Below are positions 35,535-44,823 of a stretch of DNA of 64,000 bases, piece after piece (position 1 is the stretch's first letter; each line of letters opens with the position of its first letter). The notes beneath the pieces were generated by a model. It saw only the letters and a list, made by a program, of their open reading frames with translations. It did no database searches and was not told the DNA's origin. The stretch lies in contig CAYMRS010000005.1 of NCBI GenBank assembly GCA_964392915.1, forward strand, positions 1 through 64,000, given 5' to 3'. A program made the translations under genes and the position numbers. Origin of the DNA: JAAYUK01 sp964392915. GTDB lineage: Bacteria > Nitrospirota > Thermodesulfovibrionia > Thermodesulfovibrionales > Dissulfurispiraceae.

Positions 35535-36302
35535 ATGAAAACGATACGGCTGACCCTCGCGTATGACGGAACCAATTACCATGGCTGGCAGATCCAGCCG
35601 AACGGCATATCGATTCAGCAGGTACTGCAGGAGAAACTTTCTGTCATCAGCGGAGAAGCAGTCCGTGTTCTCAGCGCCGGAAGAACCGATGCGGGAGTTC
35701 ACGCGATCGGGCAGGTTGCCTCGTTCAGCACATCGGCGCGTCATTCGCCGGAAGTGTTCCAGCGGGCGCTCAATGCACAGATGCCGCGTGATATCCGCAT
35801 CCTTGATGCTGCGCAGGCTGACAATACCTTTCATCCGCGTTTTGATGCGCAGAAAAAGGTCTACGCCTATGTTATAGCGAACAGCCGTGAGCTGTCCCCT
35901 TTTGCCGCGCGGTATTCGTGGAAGATCCCCCATCCCTTGAATGTAGACGAGATGCGGGCAGCAGCGGGGTTCCTGGTGGGCAGACATGATTTCTCCGCGT
36001 TTCGCGCGAGCGGTTGCGGGGCGCGCACGACCGAGCGCACGATAGAGACCATCGAAATCTCGCTTCATCCAGGCATTGATTTTCTCGGATTTCGCCTTGA
36101 AGGTGCGTTTTGCGTCATTCGAATCACCGCCGACGCTTTTCTGCGGCATATGGCAAGAAACATTCTGGGAACATTGGCAGAGGTCGGTCTTGAGAAAAGA
36201 AAAGCCGACGCCGTCGCTAAACTGCTACGGTCGAAAAGCCGACCGGACGCAGGGCCGACAGCACCGGCCTGTGGTCTGTTTCTGGAGCGAGTCTGTTACT
36301 GA
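35535..36302 (+). CDS. truA: tRNA pseudouridine synthase A (38-40)
   Basis: Modifies U38-U40 in tRNA anticodon stems. The catalytic-Asp motif GRTDAGVHAIGQV, the N-terminal TLAYDGTNYHGWQIQP and the C-terminal ITADAFLRHMARNILGTL are present. The length of 255 residues is typical. It converges on the DksA-type gene with no spacer (stop at 36302, the other stop at 36303). No Shine-Dalgarno sequence precedes the ATG. Confidence 0.97.
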   Translation: MKTIRLTLAYDGTNYHGWQIQPNGISIQQVLQEKLSVISGEAVRVLSAGRTDAGVHAIGQVASFSTSARHSPEVFQRALNAQMPRDIRILDAAQADNTFHPRFDAQKKVYAYVIANSRELSPFAARYSWKIPHPLNVDEMRAAAGFLVGRHDFSAFRASGCGARTTERTIETIEISLHPGIDFLGFRLEGAFCVIRITADAFLRHMARNILGTLAEVGLEKRKADAVAKLLRSKSRPDAGPTAPACGLFLERVCY

Positions 36303-36794
36303 CTATTCGTGCTGCGCCTCGATTTTCTGCCGCACCTCGAGAATTTCCTGGCAGTCACGGCAACAGATGGCAAACGGCAGCACCTTGAGGCGTCCTTCTT
36401 CAATCTCACAGCTGCACTCCTCGCAGACACCGTAGGAGCCTTCACGAAGCTTGGCCAGCGCCGTGTCAATCTTGATCAGCCTCTGGCGATGAGCCGTCAA
36501 TTGCTTGAGATTGATGTCCTCGGATACGTCCACCACCGCAAGATCACCGTCATCGAGAACGGTTTCCACAAACTGCCTGTTCTCACCCGAAACCTGCTTC
36601 TTAATCTCCTTTCGGGATTCTTTCAGAATATCTTCACGCTTCTGAACGAGAACCCTTCTGAGACGTTCATTCCGGGCATCCTCATCTTCCTGTGTAACAG
36701 CGGTGGGCAGGGCTTTGGGCTCCACTTTCGAAGAGGCCTTCGCGGCGTCTTTCCTGTGCGTCTTTTTTATTTCTTCCACTTTCTTTTTTGTCAC
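36303..36794 (-). CDS. DksA/TraR family zinc-finger transcription factor
   Basis: A lysine-rich N-terminal extension (about residues 1-45) is followed by a coiled-coil region and the C4 zinc finger (CEECSCEI and CCRDC). DksA-type proteins bind the RNA polymerase secondary channel and work with ppGpp. The coiled-coil tip would be around residues 75-85 (ETVLDDGDLAVVD). It has 163 residues. It lies downstream of frr and the 46-residue gene on the same strand. Confidence 0.88.
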   Translation of the reverse strand: MTKKKVEEIKKTHRKDAAKASSKVEPKALPTAVTQEDEDARNERLRRVLVQKREDILKESRKEIKKQVSGENRQFVETVLDDGDLAVVDVSEDINLKQLTAHRQRLIKIDTALAKLREGSYGVCEECSCEIEEGRLKVLPFAICCRDCQEILEVRQKIEAQHE

Positions 36795-36867
36795 GAACTG
36801 TCCTCCGCCTGATGATCAATGCAGCCGCGGAAGCAAATACGCGGAGTCCTGATTCATCGCCGTCAGT

Positions 36868-37008
36868 TTACTGCGCCGGGGCTTCCGTCTCTTCCTTGTG
36901 AATTTCAATAATGCTCCTGATGGTAATCCCTGCTTCCTGAAGCGCCTTCTGGACATCCGAAAGCTTGGCATCCGTAACCTTAACCAGAAAATTCGAATTC
37001 ACCGCCAT
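36868..37008 (-). CDS. 46-residue protein of unknown function downstream of frr
   Basis: A short reading frame starts ATG at 37008, two bases after the frr stop, with GGAGG seven bases upstream overlapping the end of frr. It ends TAA at 36868-36870. The product starts MAVNSNFLVKV and includes an alternating strand-helix-strand pattern (FLVKV, SDVQKALQEAG, ITIRSIIEIH) and an acidic tail. I do not recognise the family. The ideal ribosome site and tight spacing argue that it is translated. Confidence 0.7.
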   Translation of the reverse strand: MAVNSNFLVKVTDAKLSDVQKALQEAGITIRSIIEIHKEETEAPAQ

Positions 37009-37010
37009 GA

Positions 37011-37565
37011 CTAAACCTCCATGATTTCCTTTTCCTTGTGGCTAAGAACTTCTTCAACCCTTGAGACAAAATGATCCGTGACCTTCTGGATCTCTTCCTG
37101 CAGCCGCTTTACCTCATCTTCGCTGATATGTTCCTGCTTTTCCGACTTCTTTACTTCTTCATTAATATCGCGGCGAATATTGCGGATAGCAACCTTCGCC
37201 TCTTCCGCACGCTTTTTCACGACCTTCACAAGCTGCTTGCGCCGCTCTTCCGTAAGCGTAGGAATGTTTAGTCTGATTGTCTTGCCGTCATTGTTCGGCA
37301 TGAGTCCTAGATCTGATTTCAAAATCGACTTTTCGATATCCTGTATCAGTTTCTGTTCCCACGGCTGGATGGTTATCTGCCGGCTCTCCGGAATCCCGAG
37401 CATGGCAACCTGCGCCAGCGGCGTCGGGGTGCCATAATAGTCGATCTTGATATTGTCAAGAAGCGACAGTGATGCGCGGCCGGTCCGGATCGAGCCGAAG
37501 TCCTTCTTCAGGGACTCGATTGCCGTAATCATCCGTTCATTCGCTTTTTTCTTGAACTCCTGCAT
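37011..37565 (-). CDS. frr: Ribosome recycling factor
   Basis: Releases ribosomes from mRNA after termination, with EF-G. The tRNA-mimic fold is recognisable from RTGRASLSLLDNIKIDYYG, IPESRQITIQPWE and the helical RREDINEEV-like C-terminal half (RNIRRDINEEVKK). The length of 184 residues is typical. It is part of the conserved rpsB-tsf-pyrH-frr order. Confidence 0.98.
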   Translation of the reverse strand: MQEFKKKANERMITAIESLKKDFGSIRTGRASLSLLDNIKIDYYGTPTPLAQVAMLGIPESRQITIQPWEQKLIQDIEKSILKSDLGLMPNNDGKTIRLNIPTLTEERRKQLVKVVKKRAEEAKVAIRNIRRDINEEVKKSEKQEHISEDEVKRLQEEIQKVTDHFVSRVEEVLSHKEKEIMEV

Positions 37566-37577
37566 GCTCCACCCCGT

Positions 37578-38321
37578 TCAGGATTTTACCAGTGTGCCGA
37601 CTTTCCTGCCTTGAGCAAGCTGCATCAAGCCGCCCGGCTTCTTGATGTCAAAGACAACTATCGGCAGATTATTGTCCATACAGAGCGTGATCGCAGTCGA
37701 ATCCATTACCTTCAGATTCTGTTTGATCACATCCATATAAGATATATTAGTGTATTTCCTTGCCTTCGGATCTTTTTGCGGATCGGCGGTATAGATGCCA
37801 TCAACCTTGGTTCCTTTGCAGATAACGTCAGCTCCGATTTCCATGGCCCTCAACGCCGCAGCAGTATCGGTCGTAAAATACGGATTGCCCGTCCCTGCGG
37901 CGAAAATGACGATGCGGCCCTTCTCGAGATGACGCATTGCCCGCCTTCGAATGTATGATTCCGCCAGTTCACGCATCTCTATGGCCGACTGCACACGCGT
38001 TTGAAGCCCCAGATTTTCGAGCGCGTTCTGAAGCGCAAGGGCATTGATGACCGTTGCGAGCATTCCCATATAATCCGCAGATGCCCGCTCCATGCCCTGC
38101 AGCGAAGCTTCCACGCCGCGAAAGATGTTGCCGCCGCCAATGACCACAGCAACGTCAACCCCCAGCGAAAAAACCTTCTGGATCTCTTTCGCCATGTAGT
38201 TCACGGTTGCTGGATCAATTCCGTACTGCTTGTCACCCATGAGTACCTCGCCGCTCAGCTTGAGCATCAGACGCCGGTAAGCAAGTTTCATCTTCGGTTT
38301 TCTGGCAGCGGTATCTTTCAT
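37578..38321 (-). CDS. pyrH: UMP kinase
   Basis: Phosphorylates UMP to UDP. Amino-acid-kinase motifs LMLKLSGEVLMGD, VIGGGNIFRG and AGTGNPYFTTDTAAALRA are present. The length of 247 residues is typical. The start at 38321 is six bases after the tsf stop; a second Met ten codons later is also possible. It lies in the rpsB-tsf-pyrH-frr operon. Confidence 0.97.
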   Translation of the reverse strand: MKDTAARKPKMKLAYRRLMLKLSGEVLMGDKQYGIDPATVNYMAKEIQKVFSLGVDVAVVIGGGNIFRGVEASLQGMERASADYMGMLATVINALALQNALENLGLQTRVQSAIEMRELAESYIRRRAMRHLEKGRIVIFAAGTGNPYFTTDTAAALRAMEIGADVICKGTKVDGIYTADPQKDPKARKYTNISYMDVIKQNLKVMDSTAITLCMDNNLPIVVFDIKKPGGLMQLAQGRKVGTLVKS

Positions 38322-38327
38322 GGATTC

Positions 38328-38948
38328 CTATTTCCCGCAGTTCTCGGCCTTTGCAAGCCCCTCGCCGAGCTGGAACCGGGCGAAACGCCGCACAACAACA
38401 TTTTCACCAAGCTTGGCAACCTTTTCCGTTACAAGCTCCTTAATCTTCTTCTTGCCGTCCGGGTCTTTTACAAAGATCTGCTCAAGAAGACAGAAATCGC
38501 CAAAGTACCTGTCAAGCTTGCCCTCAAGAATCTTCTCGACGACCGGTGCCGGCTTTCCGGTAACTTGGGCGCGGTAAATCTCCTTCTCGCGCTCGATAAT
38601 GTCCGCCGGAACATCTTCGCGACCGACATACTGCGGATTCGCGGCCGCAATATGCATTGCTATATCTTTTACGAGAGCGCGGAAGTCATCCGTGCGGGCG
38701 ACAAAGTCGGTCTCGCAGTTGATTTCGACCATAACGCCTATCTTGTCCATGTGAATGTAGGAACCGATGAGCCCTTCCGATGCCGATCGGCCCGACTTTT
38801 TGGCTGCACTGGCAAGCCCCTTCTGGCGCAAAACATCAACAGCCTTTTCCATATCACCGTTTGTCTCGGTAAGGGCTTTTTTGCAGTCCATCATACCCGC
38901 GCCCGTTTTTTCGCGCAGGTCTCGTACAATTTCAGCAGAGATGCTCAT
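38328..38948 (-). CDS. tsf: Elongation factor Ts, short form
   Basis: Nucleotide-exchange factor for EF-Tu. The N-terminal TGAGMMDCKKALTET (UBA-like) and the core FVARTDDF and CLLEQIFVKDPD are present. At 206 residues it is the shorter form with one core subdomain, as in many non-enteric bacteria. It overlaps the rpsB stop by one base. Confidence 0.97.
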   Translation of the reverse strand: MSISAEIVRDLREKTGAGMMDCKKALTETNGDMEKAVDVLRQKGLASAAKKSGRSASEGLIGSYIHMDKIGVMVEINCETDFVARTDDFRALVKDIAMHIAAANPQYVGREDVPADIIEREKEIYRAQVTGKPAPVVEKILEGKLDRYFGDFCLLEQIFVKDPDGKKKIKELVTEKVAKLGENVVVRRFARFQLGEGLAKAENCGK

Positions 38949-39757
38949 TATTTGCCTTCCTCCTGGGTCTTTGCTGATCTCTTAGGCACAGCGGCAGCCT
39001 TTTCTTCGGCTGACTCGGCGGCTGCCTTATCCTTTGCAGCAGCAACTTCGGCAGCTTCGTCCGTCTTCTTTTGGAGAATGCCCTTGCCTTCCAGCACCGC
39101 TTCCGCCATTTTCGATGAGATGAGCTTGATTGCCCGGATAGCATCGTCGTTGCCGGGAATGACATAATCGGCATCATCCGGGTCACAGTTCGTGTCAACA
39201 ACCGCGACAACCGGTATTGCAAGACGGCGCGCCTCTGCTATCGCAATGCGCTCTTTTTTTGGATCGATGATGAAGACCGCACCCGGGAAGCTGTTCATGT
39301 CCTTGATGCCGCAGAGGTTCTTTTCGAGCTTTATGCGCTCGTTTTCGAACCCGGAAACCTCTTTCTTGGTAAGTGCATTATAGGTGCCGTCTTCCTTCAT
39401 GCGTTCAATCTTTTTCAGATAGTCAATGCTCTTCTTGACGGTTAAAAAGTTGGTGAGCATGCCGCCCAGCCAGCGGCTGGTGACAAAGTAAGCTCCGCAA
39501 CGGCGTGCCTCATCAGAAACGGAATCCTGCGCCTGCTTTTTGGTCCCAACGAAGAGCACCTGCTGGCCGGCTGCAGAGATGGCCTTGATAAAACTGTACG
39601 CTTCCTCTATTCCCTTCAGGGTCTTCTGGAGATCCACGATATGGATTCCGTTTCTCTCGCCGAAAATATACTTCTTCATCTTCGGGTGCCACCGCTTGAC
39701 CTGATGACCGAAATGGGCACCGGACTCAAGCAGCTCTTTCATGGTTACAACACTCAT
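38948..39757 (-). CDS. rpsB: 30S ribosomal protein S2
   Basis: Ribosomal protein S2: MKELLESGAHFGHQVKRWHP, FGERNGIHIVDLQKT and DTNCDPDDADYVIPGNDD are diagnostic. An Ala/Glu/Lys-rich tail of about 40 residues extends the C-terminus. It is the first gene of the rpsB-tsf-pyrH-frr operon. GGAGGAAG precedes the ATG. Confidence 0.98.
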   Translation of the reverse strand: MSVVTMKELLESGAHFGHQVKRWHPKMKKYIFGERNGIHIVDLQKTLKGIEEAYSFIKAISAAGQQVLFVGTKKQAQDSVSDEARRCGAYFVTSRWLGGMLTNFLTVKKSIDYLKKIERMKEDGTYNALTKKEVSGFENERIKLEKNLCGIKDMNSFPGAVFIIDPKKERIAIAEARRLAIPVVAVVDTNCDPDDADYVIPGNDDAIRAIKLISSKMAEAVLEGKGILQKKTDEAAEVAAAKDKAAAESAEEKAAAVPKRSAKTQEEGK

Positions 39758-39860
39758 GTTACTTCCTCCTCTGGTTATGCCTCCGCCCGCTCTCCGTTCC
39801 TCCCGCCAAGGGCGAGAGACCAGAAAAAAGAGCTTTTCCGGGCGTGTGATTTAGCTACGA

Positions 39861-39890
39861 AGGTTAGCACAAAAATTCCTGTTCTATCAA
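39861..39890 (-). promoter_or_regulatory. Likely promoter of the rpsB operon
   Basis: On the minus strand TTGATA (39885-39890) and TAACCT (39861-39866) are 18 bases apart. They leave a leader of about 100 bases before rpsB (39758-39860) that has several short inverted repeats. Such leaders often carry S2 autoregulation in other bacteria; I could not identify a defined element. Confidence 0.45.
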
Positions 39891-39939
39891 GAGCAAACGT
39901 CAGACGGCGGATGGAAAAGCGGCAACTGGCGGAAGGACG

Positions 39940-41253
39940 TCAGGCTGTATCTTCTCCATAATGCCGGACAGCATCACGCTCCTGCTTGGCCCGGTACAGG
40001 GCCTCATCAGCTGCGCGATACATGTCGAGTGCGTCGAGAAACTTTGCCGACGCAGAATTCACAACGCCGACGCTGACGGTAGGGCGAAGCTCAAGTCCCT
40101 TGAAATCCATTTTCCTGAGACGCTCCTGAATGCGCTTCGCGAAGGTAAGCGCCCCCTGAAGATCGGAATTCAACAGAATGCAGGCGAATTCATCGCCGCC
40201 AAGACGGCAGATCGCATCGCCCCTGCGCCCGATTACCTTCATGCCGTGAACCACCCCCTTGATTGCCGTATCTCCTGCAAGATGACCATAGGTATCGTTT
40301 ATATGCTTCAGGTTGTCAATATCGACGGAAAGCAGCGAAAACGGCTCTTCATATCGCTGATGGCGGGCAAACTCCTCTTCGAGTTTCTGGAAAAAGAAGC
40401 GCCGGTTGAAAATATTCGTCAGCGGGTCGATGAGTGTAATGCGCCGAAGCTGAGCATTCTTTTTTTTCAGTTCTTCCGTCTTTTTGTCGACTTCCGCTCT
40501 CAGCGTCTCATTCCAGCTTGCAACCCTTCCGTAGAGCTGCATGAGCAGGATCATCTGCCCCACAAAGTTCGAGAGAATCGTCACCAGATTAATCATGTTC
40601 TCATCAAAGACCCCGGGCATCGGATGGCTGAAGTTGATGACACCGATAATCTCCTTGTCGGTACGAATCGGCACCGAAAGCAGCGAGGCGACCTCAACGT
40701 TCATAACCAGCGACTTGAACTGTTCATCTTTCGAAATATCGGGGACAAAAACATAGGTGCCCTTTTTCGCTGCCGTGCCGGCAACCCCTTCGCCGATCTT
40801 GATCAAATTCCCGGTTTTTCCCTGAAAGCCGGCACCAGCATAGCGATCACCCTTCCCCTTGCCGGCAACAACCTGGAGCATTTTCCCGTCGGCCGTCTTC
40901 AGCATGATTGAGCAGTTCTCGAAATCGAGCTCTTCGGAAAAAATATCGAGGACATTTTTGCAGAATCTGTCGGGGTCATAAAACGCTTCGTCTATGCGTC
41001 CGACCTTAATGAGAGCCGATAATACACGAATGGAAAGCTCATAAAAGCGATCGACTTCATCGAGGGCCCGATGGAAGGCACGCGACACAACCTTGCAGCG
41101 ATCTCCCTGGGATATCTCTTCATTCAGCTTCAGTGCAATAAACCGCTCCCGATCGGAAAGGCTTTCAAGGGAGATTGAAGCGGGAATACCCGCCATGCAT
41201 GAACGGTACAGTCGTTCAATGAGCAGCGACTCTGAACTGGGCTGTCGCGGCAT
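39940..41253 (-). CDS. GAF-GGDEF diguanylate cyclase
   Basis: An N-terminal helical part (about residues 1-90) is followed by a GAF domain (about 95-245) and a short coiled coil (VDKKTEELKKKNAQLRR). The GGDEF domain has the intact active-site motif RLGGDEFACI. The inhibitory RxxD site (RRGD) stands at the right spacing, so product inhibition is expected. The start directly abuts the stop of the HDOD gene upstream, so they are probably co-expressed. It would make cyclic di-GMP in response to an unknown GAF ligand. Confidence 0.92.
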   Translation of the reverse strand: MPRQPSSESLLIERLYRSCMAGIPASISLESLSDRERFIALKLNEEISQGDRCKVVSRAFHRALDEVDRFYELSIRVLSALIKVGRIDEAFYDPDRFCKNVLDIFSEELDFENCSIMLKTADGKMLQVVAGKGKGDRYAGAGFQGKTGNLIKIGEGVAGTAAKKGTYVFVPDISKDEQFKSLVMNVEVASLLSVPIRTDKEIIGVINFSHPMPGVFDENMINLVTILSNFVGQMILLMQLYGRVASWNETLRAEVDKKTEELKKKNAQLRRITLIDPLTNIFNRRFFFQKLEEEFARHQRYEEPFSLLSVDIDNLKHINDTYGHLAGDTAIKGVVHGMKVIGRRGDAICRLGGDEFACILLNSDLQGALTFAKRIQERLRKMDFKGLELRPTVSVGVVNSASAKFLDALDMYRAADEALYRAKQERDAVRHYGEDTA

Positions 41254-42108
41254 TTACTGGAAAAGTTCGACCGGGAATGACTGCTTGTCAAGTCCGGCTT
41301 CGATGGTCTCAAGATCCTTTTCTGATATGCCAAGAATTTCGAGCGCGGAATAATCAAACGCGTTCACAGATCCGCTTTCAAAAAAGCCGAAGGAGTGGCG
41401 GGATGCGATGATATCGGAGACATGAATCAACGCAACAATCATCTGGCTGGTTGTTGGCGCCTCCGACGGGGCGTGATGAAACTGAACCGCGTCCTGAATG
41501 ATTACGGGCAGATTCCACTTATCCGCAAGCCAGATACCTATATCGGCATGTGTGATACCCAGCACTTTTTTTTCGGCGTCAAGAAGAAACACGCCCCGGT
41601 TGAACTCGTCAAAAATGCGGAGATAATCGTCAGGAAAGTATCTAATGATGACGAGTTGGCCGATGTCATGCAACAACCCGGCCATAAAAGCCATATCCGC
41701 CACTTCACGACTGACTTTCTCAGCAACCTGCCGGGAAATAACGGCGACAGCGACAGAGTGCAGGAAAATGCGGTGATACGCCGCCGCGAACCTTTCCTTG
41801 TTCTCCGAAAAGATTGTCATCAGCGAGATGCTAAGCGCAATGCTCATGATGTTCTTGAATCCTATCCTCATGACCGCACCGCGCACACTGAGCACCGGCT
41901 CGCCCGAACCATAGAAAGCGGCGTTGGCGAAACTCAGCACTTTTGCGGCAATCGCCGGATCCTTTTCAATAGTATCAACAACGCTCTCAACGCTGGCCGC
42001 ATCGTCGTCAACCATGCCGAAGATGCGTTCTGCTATTATAGGCAACGTCGGAAGTTTCGGTATCTTCTGCACGAAGAAACGGAGTGCTTTATCTTTGCTG
42101 TTTTCCAT
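41254..42108 (-). CDS. HDOD domain protein
   Basis: HDOD fold: LPTLPIIAERIF at the N-terminus, DPAIAAKVLSFANAAFYG, the MRIGFKNIMSIALSIS helix and LLHDIGQLVII. HDOD proteins are non-catalytic or HD-like signalling modules linked to cyclic di-GMP and two-component pathways. It has 284 residues. It precedes the GAF-GGDEF gene without a gap; a fused version with the same domain order lies at 61661-63697. Confidence 0.9.
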   Translation of the reverse strand: MENSKDKALRFFVQKIPKLPTLPIIAERIFGMVDDDAASVESVVDTIEKDPAIAAKVLSFANAAFYGSGEPVLSVRGAVMRIGFKNIMSIALSISLMTIFSENKERFAAAYHRIFLHSVAVAVISRQVAEKVSREVADMAFMAGLLHDIGQLVIIRYFPDDYLRIFDEFNRGVFLLDAEKKVLGITHADIGIWLADKWNLPVIIQDAVQFHHAPSEAPTTSQMIVALIHVSDIIASRHSFGFFESGSVNAFDYSALEILGISEKDLETIEAGLDKQSFPVELFQ

Positions 42109-42153
42109 AGCAGATTAACATAGCACACTTTCAGCTTGAAATAAAAACATCCC

Positions 42154-42171
42154 GCGCCTGACAACAGGCGC
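42154..42171. terminator. Short GC-rich hairpin between divergent genes
   Basis: GCGCCTG-ACAA-CAGGCGC is a perfect 7-base stem with a GNRA-like small loop and no T-run. It sits between the divergent HDOD and mqnD promoters, so it is more likely a regulatory or structural element than a terminator. Confidence 0.25.
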
Positions 42172-42180
42172 ATTGCCGTC

Positions 42181-42211
42181 TTGGACAGCAGGAAAACCGT
42201 CATGCTAGAAT
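42181..42211 (+). promoter_or_regulatory. Probable promoter of mqnD giving a near-leaderless transcript
   Basis: TTGGAC (42181-42186) and an extended -10 TGCTAGAAT (TAGAAT at 42206-42211) lie only nine bases before the mqnD ATG. No ribosome-binding sequence is present, so the mRNA would start within a few bases of the start codon. The 19-base spacer is longer than ideal, which an extended -10 can tolerate. Confidence 0.45.
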
Positions 42212-42220
42212 TAATAAATT

Positions 42221-43027
42221 ATGCTTTCGCTCGGCTTTTCACCCTGTCCGAATGACACCTTTATTTTTCATGCCCTCACGCATCGGGCAGTGAATCTTCA
42301 TGAATATTATTTTTCCGTTGTCATCGATGACGTGGAAGAGCTGAACCGCCGGGCGGCAGAGCGCACGCTTAATATTACCAAGGTCTCCTGCGCGGCATAT
42401 GTCGGGGTCCGGGATCACTACCGTTTTCTGCGGAGCGGCGGGGCGTTCGGCAGGGGCTGCGGTCCGCTTGTCATTGCCCGGGAACCGGCTGATGCGGGCT
42501 TTCTGAACGCTCGCACGGTGGCGATTCCAGGCGAGCTCACCACGGCCTTTCTGCTCGTCCGTCTTTTGTGCGAAGCGGCCGGTCTGAAGCCTTCCCGGTT
42601 CGTCCCGATGGCATTTCACGAGGTAATGCCGGCCATAGCCGCCGGGCGCGCGGATGCCGGGGTTATCATCCATGAGGGTCGCTTCACTTACCGGGATCTT
42701 GGCCTGCATGCCCTGATCGATCTCGGTTCGTGGTGGGAGGAGACGACCGGGCTTCCGATTCCGCTCGGAGGCATCATAGCGGAGAAGAAGCTCGGTGACA
42801 TCGTCATCAGAGATATAGAGCAGATAATCCTAGCAAGTGTCCGGCATGCGTTTGCGCATCCTGAGGCGGCTATGCCATACATCAGACAGCACGCGCAGGA
42901 AATGGCGGATGATGTCATTCGCCGGCACATACAGTTGTATGTCAACGAATTCACCCTCGATATCGGTCGGGAAGGGCAGGCCGCGCTGGACGAACTGGTG
43001 CAGCGGGCAGCCGCAGCCCGATTCTGA
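42221..43027 (+). CDS. mqnD: 1,4-dihydroxy-6-naphthoate synthase (futalosine pathway)
   Basis: Converts cyclic dehypoxanthinyl futalosine to 1,4-dihydroxy-6-naphthoate in menaquinone synthesis. The N-terminal GFSPCPNDTFIFHAL, GRGCGPLVIARE, VIIHEGRFTY and WWEETTGLPIPLGGII are family signatures. The length of 268 residues is typical. The other mqn genes are not in this window. Its presence indicates the futalosine rather than the Men route. Confidence 0.95.
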   Translation: MLSLGFSPCPNDTFIFHALTHRAVNLHEYYFSVVIDDVEELNRRAAERTLNITKVSCAAYVGVRDHYRFLRSGGAFGRGCGPLVIAREPADAGFLNARTVAIPGELTTAFLLVRLLCEAAGLKPSRFVPMAFHEVMPAIAAGRADAGVIIHEGRFTYRDLGLHALIDLGSWWEETTGLPIPLGGIIAEKKLGDIVIRDIEQIILASVRHAFAHPEAAMPYIRQHAQEMADDVIRRHIQLYVNEFTLDIGREGQAALDELVQRAAAARF

Positions 43028-43042
43028 CAAAGGAGCCAAATA

Positions 43043-44749
43043 ATGCCTCAGAACATTCTCGAACGCTTCATAAAAGAGCCGAAAATAGCATATTTTTCTA
43101 TGGAAATAGGTCTCCGCACCGAGATTCATACCTACAGCGGCGGCCTTGGCGTGCTTGCGGGCGATACCATCAAGTCAGCAACTGACCTTCGCCTGCCCAT
43201 GGTCGGTGTAACCCTGATGGCTAGGAAAGGATATTTCCGTCAGGAACTCGATATTCACGGCCGACAGACCGAGGCCCCCGATGAATGGAATCCGGCTGAT
43301 TTAATGACCCTTCTGCCGCAGCGCATCGGTGTCTGTTTCGAAGGACGTCCGGTTCTCGTTGCAGCCTGGCTGTACATTGTCAAAAGCGCCACCGGCGGAA
43401 CATTGCCGGTTCTCTTTCTGGATACCGATCTTCCTGAAAACGAGCCTGCGGATCGTGAACTCACGCATTTTCTGTACGGCGGAGACTCGCTCTATCGCCT
43501 CAAACAGGAAGTCGTCCTCGGCATCGGCGGTACGCGCATGCTCGAAGAGGTCGGATTCGAAATCAAGAAATATCATATGAATGAAGGCCACTCAAGCCTG
43601 CTTACCCTCGAACTGCTGAAGCGCTTCAGGAAAGACATCGAAGAAGTCTGGGACGAGCGCCTTGTCTGGGATATCGAAAAAGTCCGCAGCCTCTGCGTCT
43701 TTACCACGCACACCCCGGTTGCCGCCGGACATGACAAGTTTCCCTATGAGATGGCCGAGAAAACCATCTGCGACGTTATACCGATCAACGTGATCAAGGA
43801 TTTTTCAGGACCGGAAGCGCTGAATATGACGATGCTCGGCATTAACCTCAGCAACTACATTAACGGCGTCGCGAAAAAACATGGGGAAGTATCGCAGACC
43901 ATGTTCCCCGGATATGAAATTCATGCAATAACGAACGGTGTTCATTCTTACACATGGGTCTGTGAAAGTATGCGCCGCCTCTTTGACAAGTACCTGCCCG
44001 GGTGGGCCAACGAGCCTGAGATTTTTGTCCGGACCGGCAGAATACCGGACGAGGAACTCTGGGATGCGCACATGGAGGCCAAGAGGAAGCTTATCAATTA
44101 TGTGAACCGTGAAACACAGTCCGATATGAACTACGATACACTGACGATTGGCTTTGCACGCCGCGCGACGGCATATAAACGGGCCGACCTGCTTTTCTCG
44201 GATATTGAGAGACTCGCACGCATCGGCGAAGGACGGCTGCAGATTATTTATGCAGGCAAGGCGCATCCGCGGGACGAGTCCGGCAAGCAGCTCATTCAGC
44301 GCATCTTCCAGATGCGGGAGCGCCTGAAAGACCGCGTTAAGATCGTATTCCTCGCCAATTACAATATGGACATTGCCCTGAATCTGATTTCAGGCGTTGA
44401 TGTCTGGCTGAACACGCCGCTGCGCCCGCTCGAAGCGTCAGGAACCAGCGGCATGAAGGCGTGCCACAACGGCGTGCCAAACTTCAGCGTTCTGGATGGA
44501 TGGTGGATTGAGGGGCATATTGAAGGCATTACCGGGTGGTCAATCGGGCCGTCAGCGGATGCCCCCGCCGATCCCTCCAAGGATGCGGACGACCTCTACC
44601 ACAAGCTGGAAAACGTTCTTATTCCCACATATTACAATGACAGGCGCGGCTGGATTAAAATCATGGAAAATGCGATCAGTAAAAATGCGTACTACTTCAA
44701 TACGCACCGCATGATGCGCCTGTATGTAACCGAGGCATATATCAGATGA
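43043..44749 (+). CDS. glgP: Alpha-glucan phosphorylase (short type)
   Basis: Glycogen/alpha-glucan phosphorylase family of about 550-600 residues. SMEIGLRTEIHTYSGGLGVLAGD starts the catalytic fold in its first 20 or so residues, and FATRRA-like GFARRATAYKRADLL and the PLP-binding EASGTSGMKACHNG region are present. It phosphorolyses storage glucans to glucose 1-phosphate. A ribosome site (AAAGGAG) lies ten bases before the ATG. It is 15 bases downstream of mqnD and so probably co-transcribed, with no obvious functional link. Confidence 0.93.
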   Translation: MPQNILERFIKEPKIAYFSMEIGLRTEIHTYSGGLGVLAGDTIKSATDLRLPMVGVTLMARKGYFRQELDIHGRQTEAPDEWNPADLMTLLPQRIGVCFEGRPVLVAAWLYIVKSATGGTLPVLFLDTDLPENEPADRELTHFLYGGDSLYRLKQEVVLGIGGTRMLEEVGFEIKKYHMNEGHSSLLTLELLKRFRKDIEEVWDERLVWDIEKVRSLCVFTTHTPVAAGHDKFPYEMAEKTICDVIPINVIKDFSGPEALNMTMLGINLSNYINGVAKKHGEVSQTMFPGYEIHAITNGVHSYTWVCESMRRLFDKYLPGWANEPEIFVRTGRIPDEELWDAHMEAKRKLINYVNRETQSDMNYDTLTIGFARRATAYKRADLLFSDIERLARIGEGRLQIIYAGKAHPRDESGKQLIQRIFQMRERLKDRVKIVFLANYNMDIALNLISGVDVWLNTPLRPLEASGTSGMKACHNGVPNFSVLDGWWIEGHIEGITGWSIGPSADAPADPSKDADDLYHKLENVLIPTYYNDRRGWIKIMENAISKNAYYFNTHRMMRLYVTEAYIR

Positions 44750-44823
44750 GACAAAAGTTCGGAAGGCGGGAAAGCTGAAAGACAAAGAATCTACCGATTC
44801 CCTCCCTACCCGACTTCCGCTCT

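Noticed and set aside
44750..44823. Terminator between glgP and ogt
   Set aside because: The inverted repeat (44760-44770 with 44809-44819) has a loop of nearly 40 bases and no T-run.
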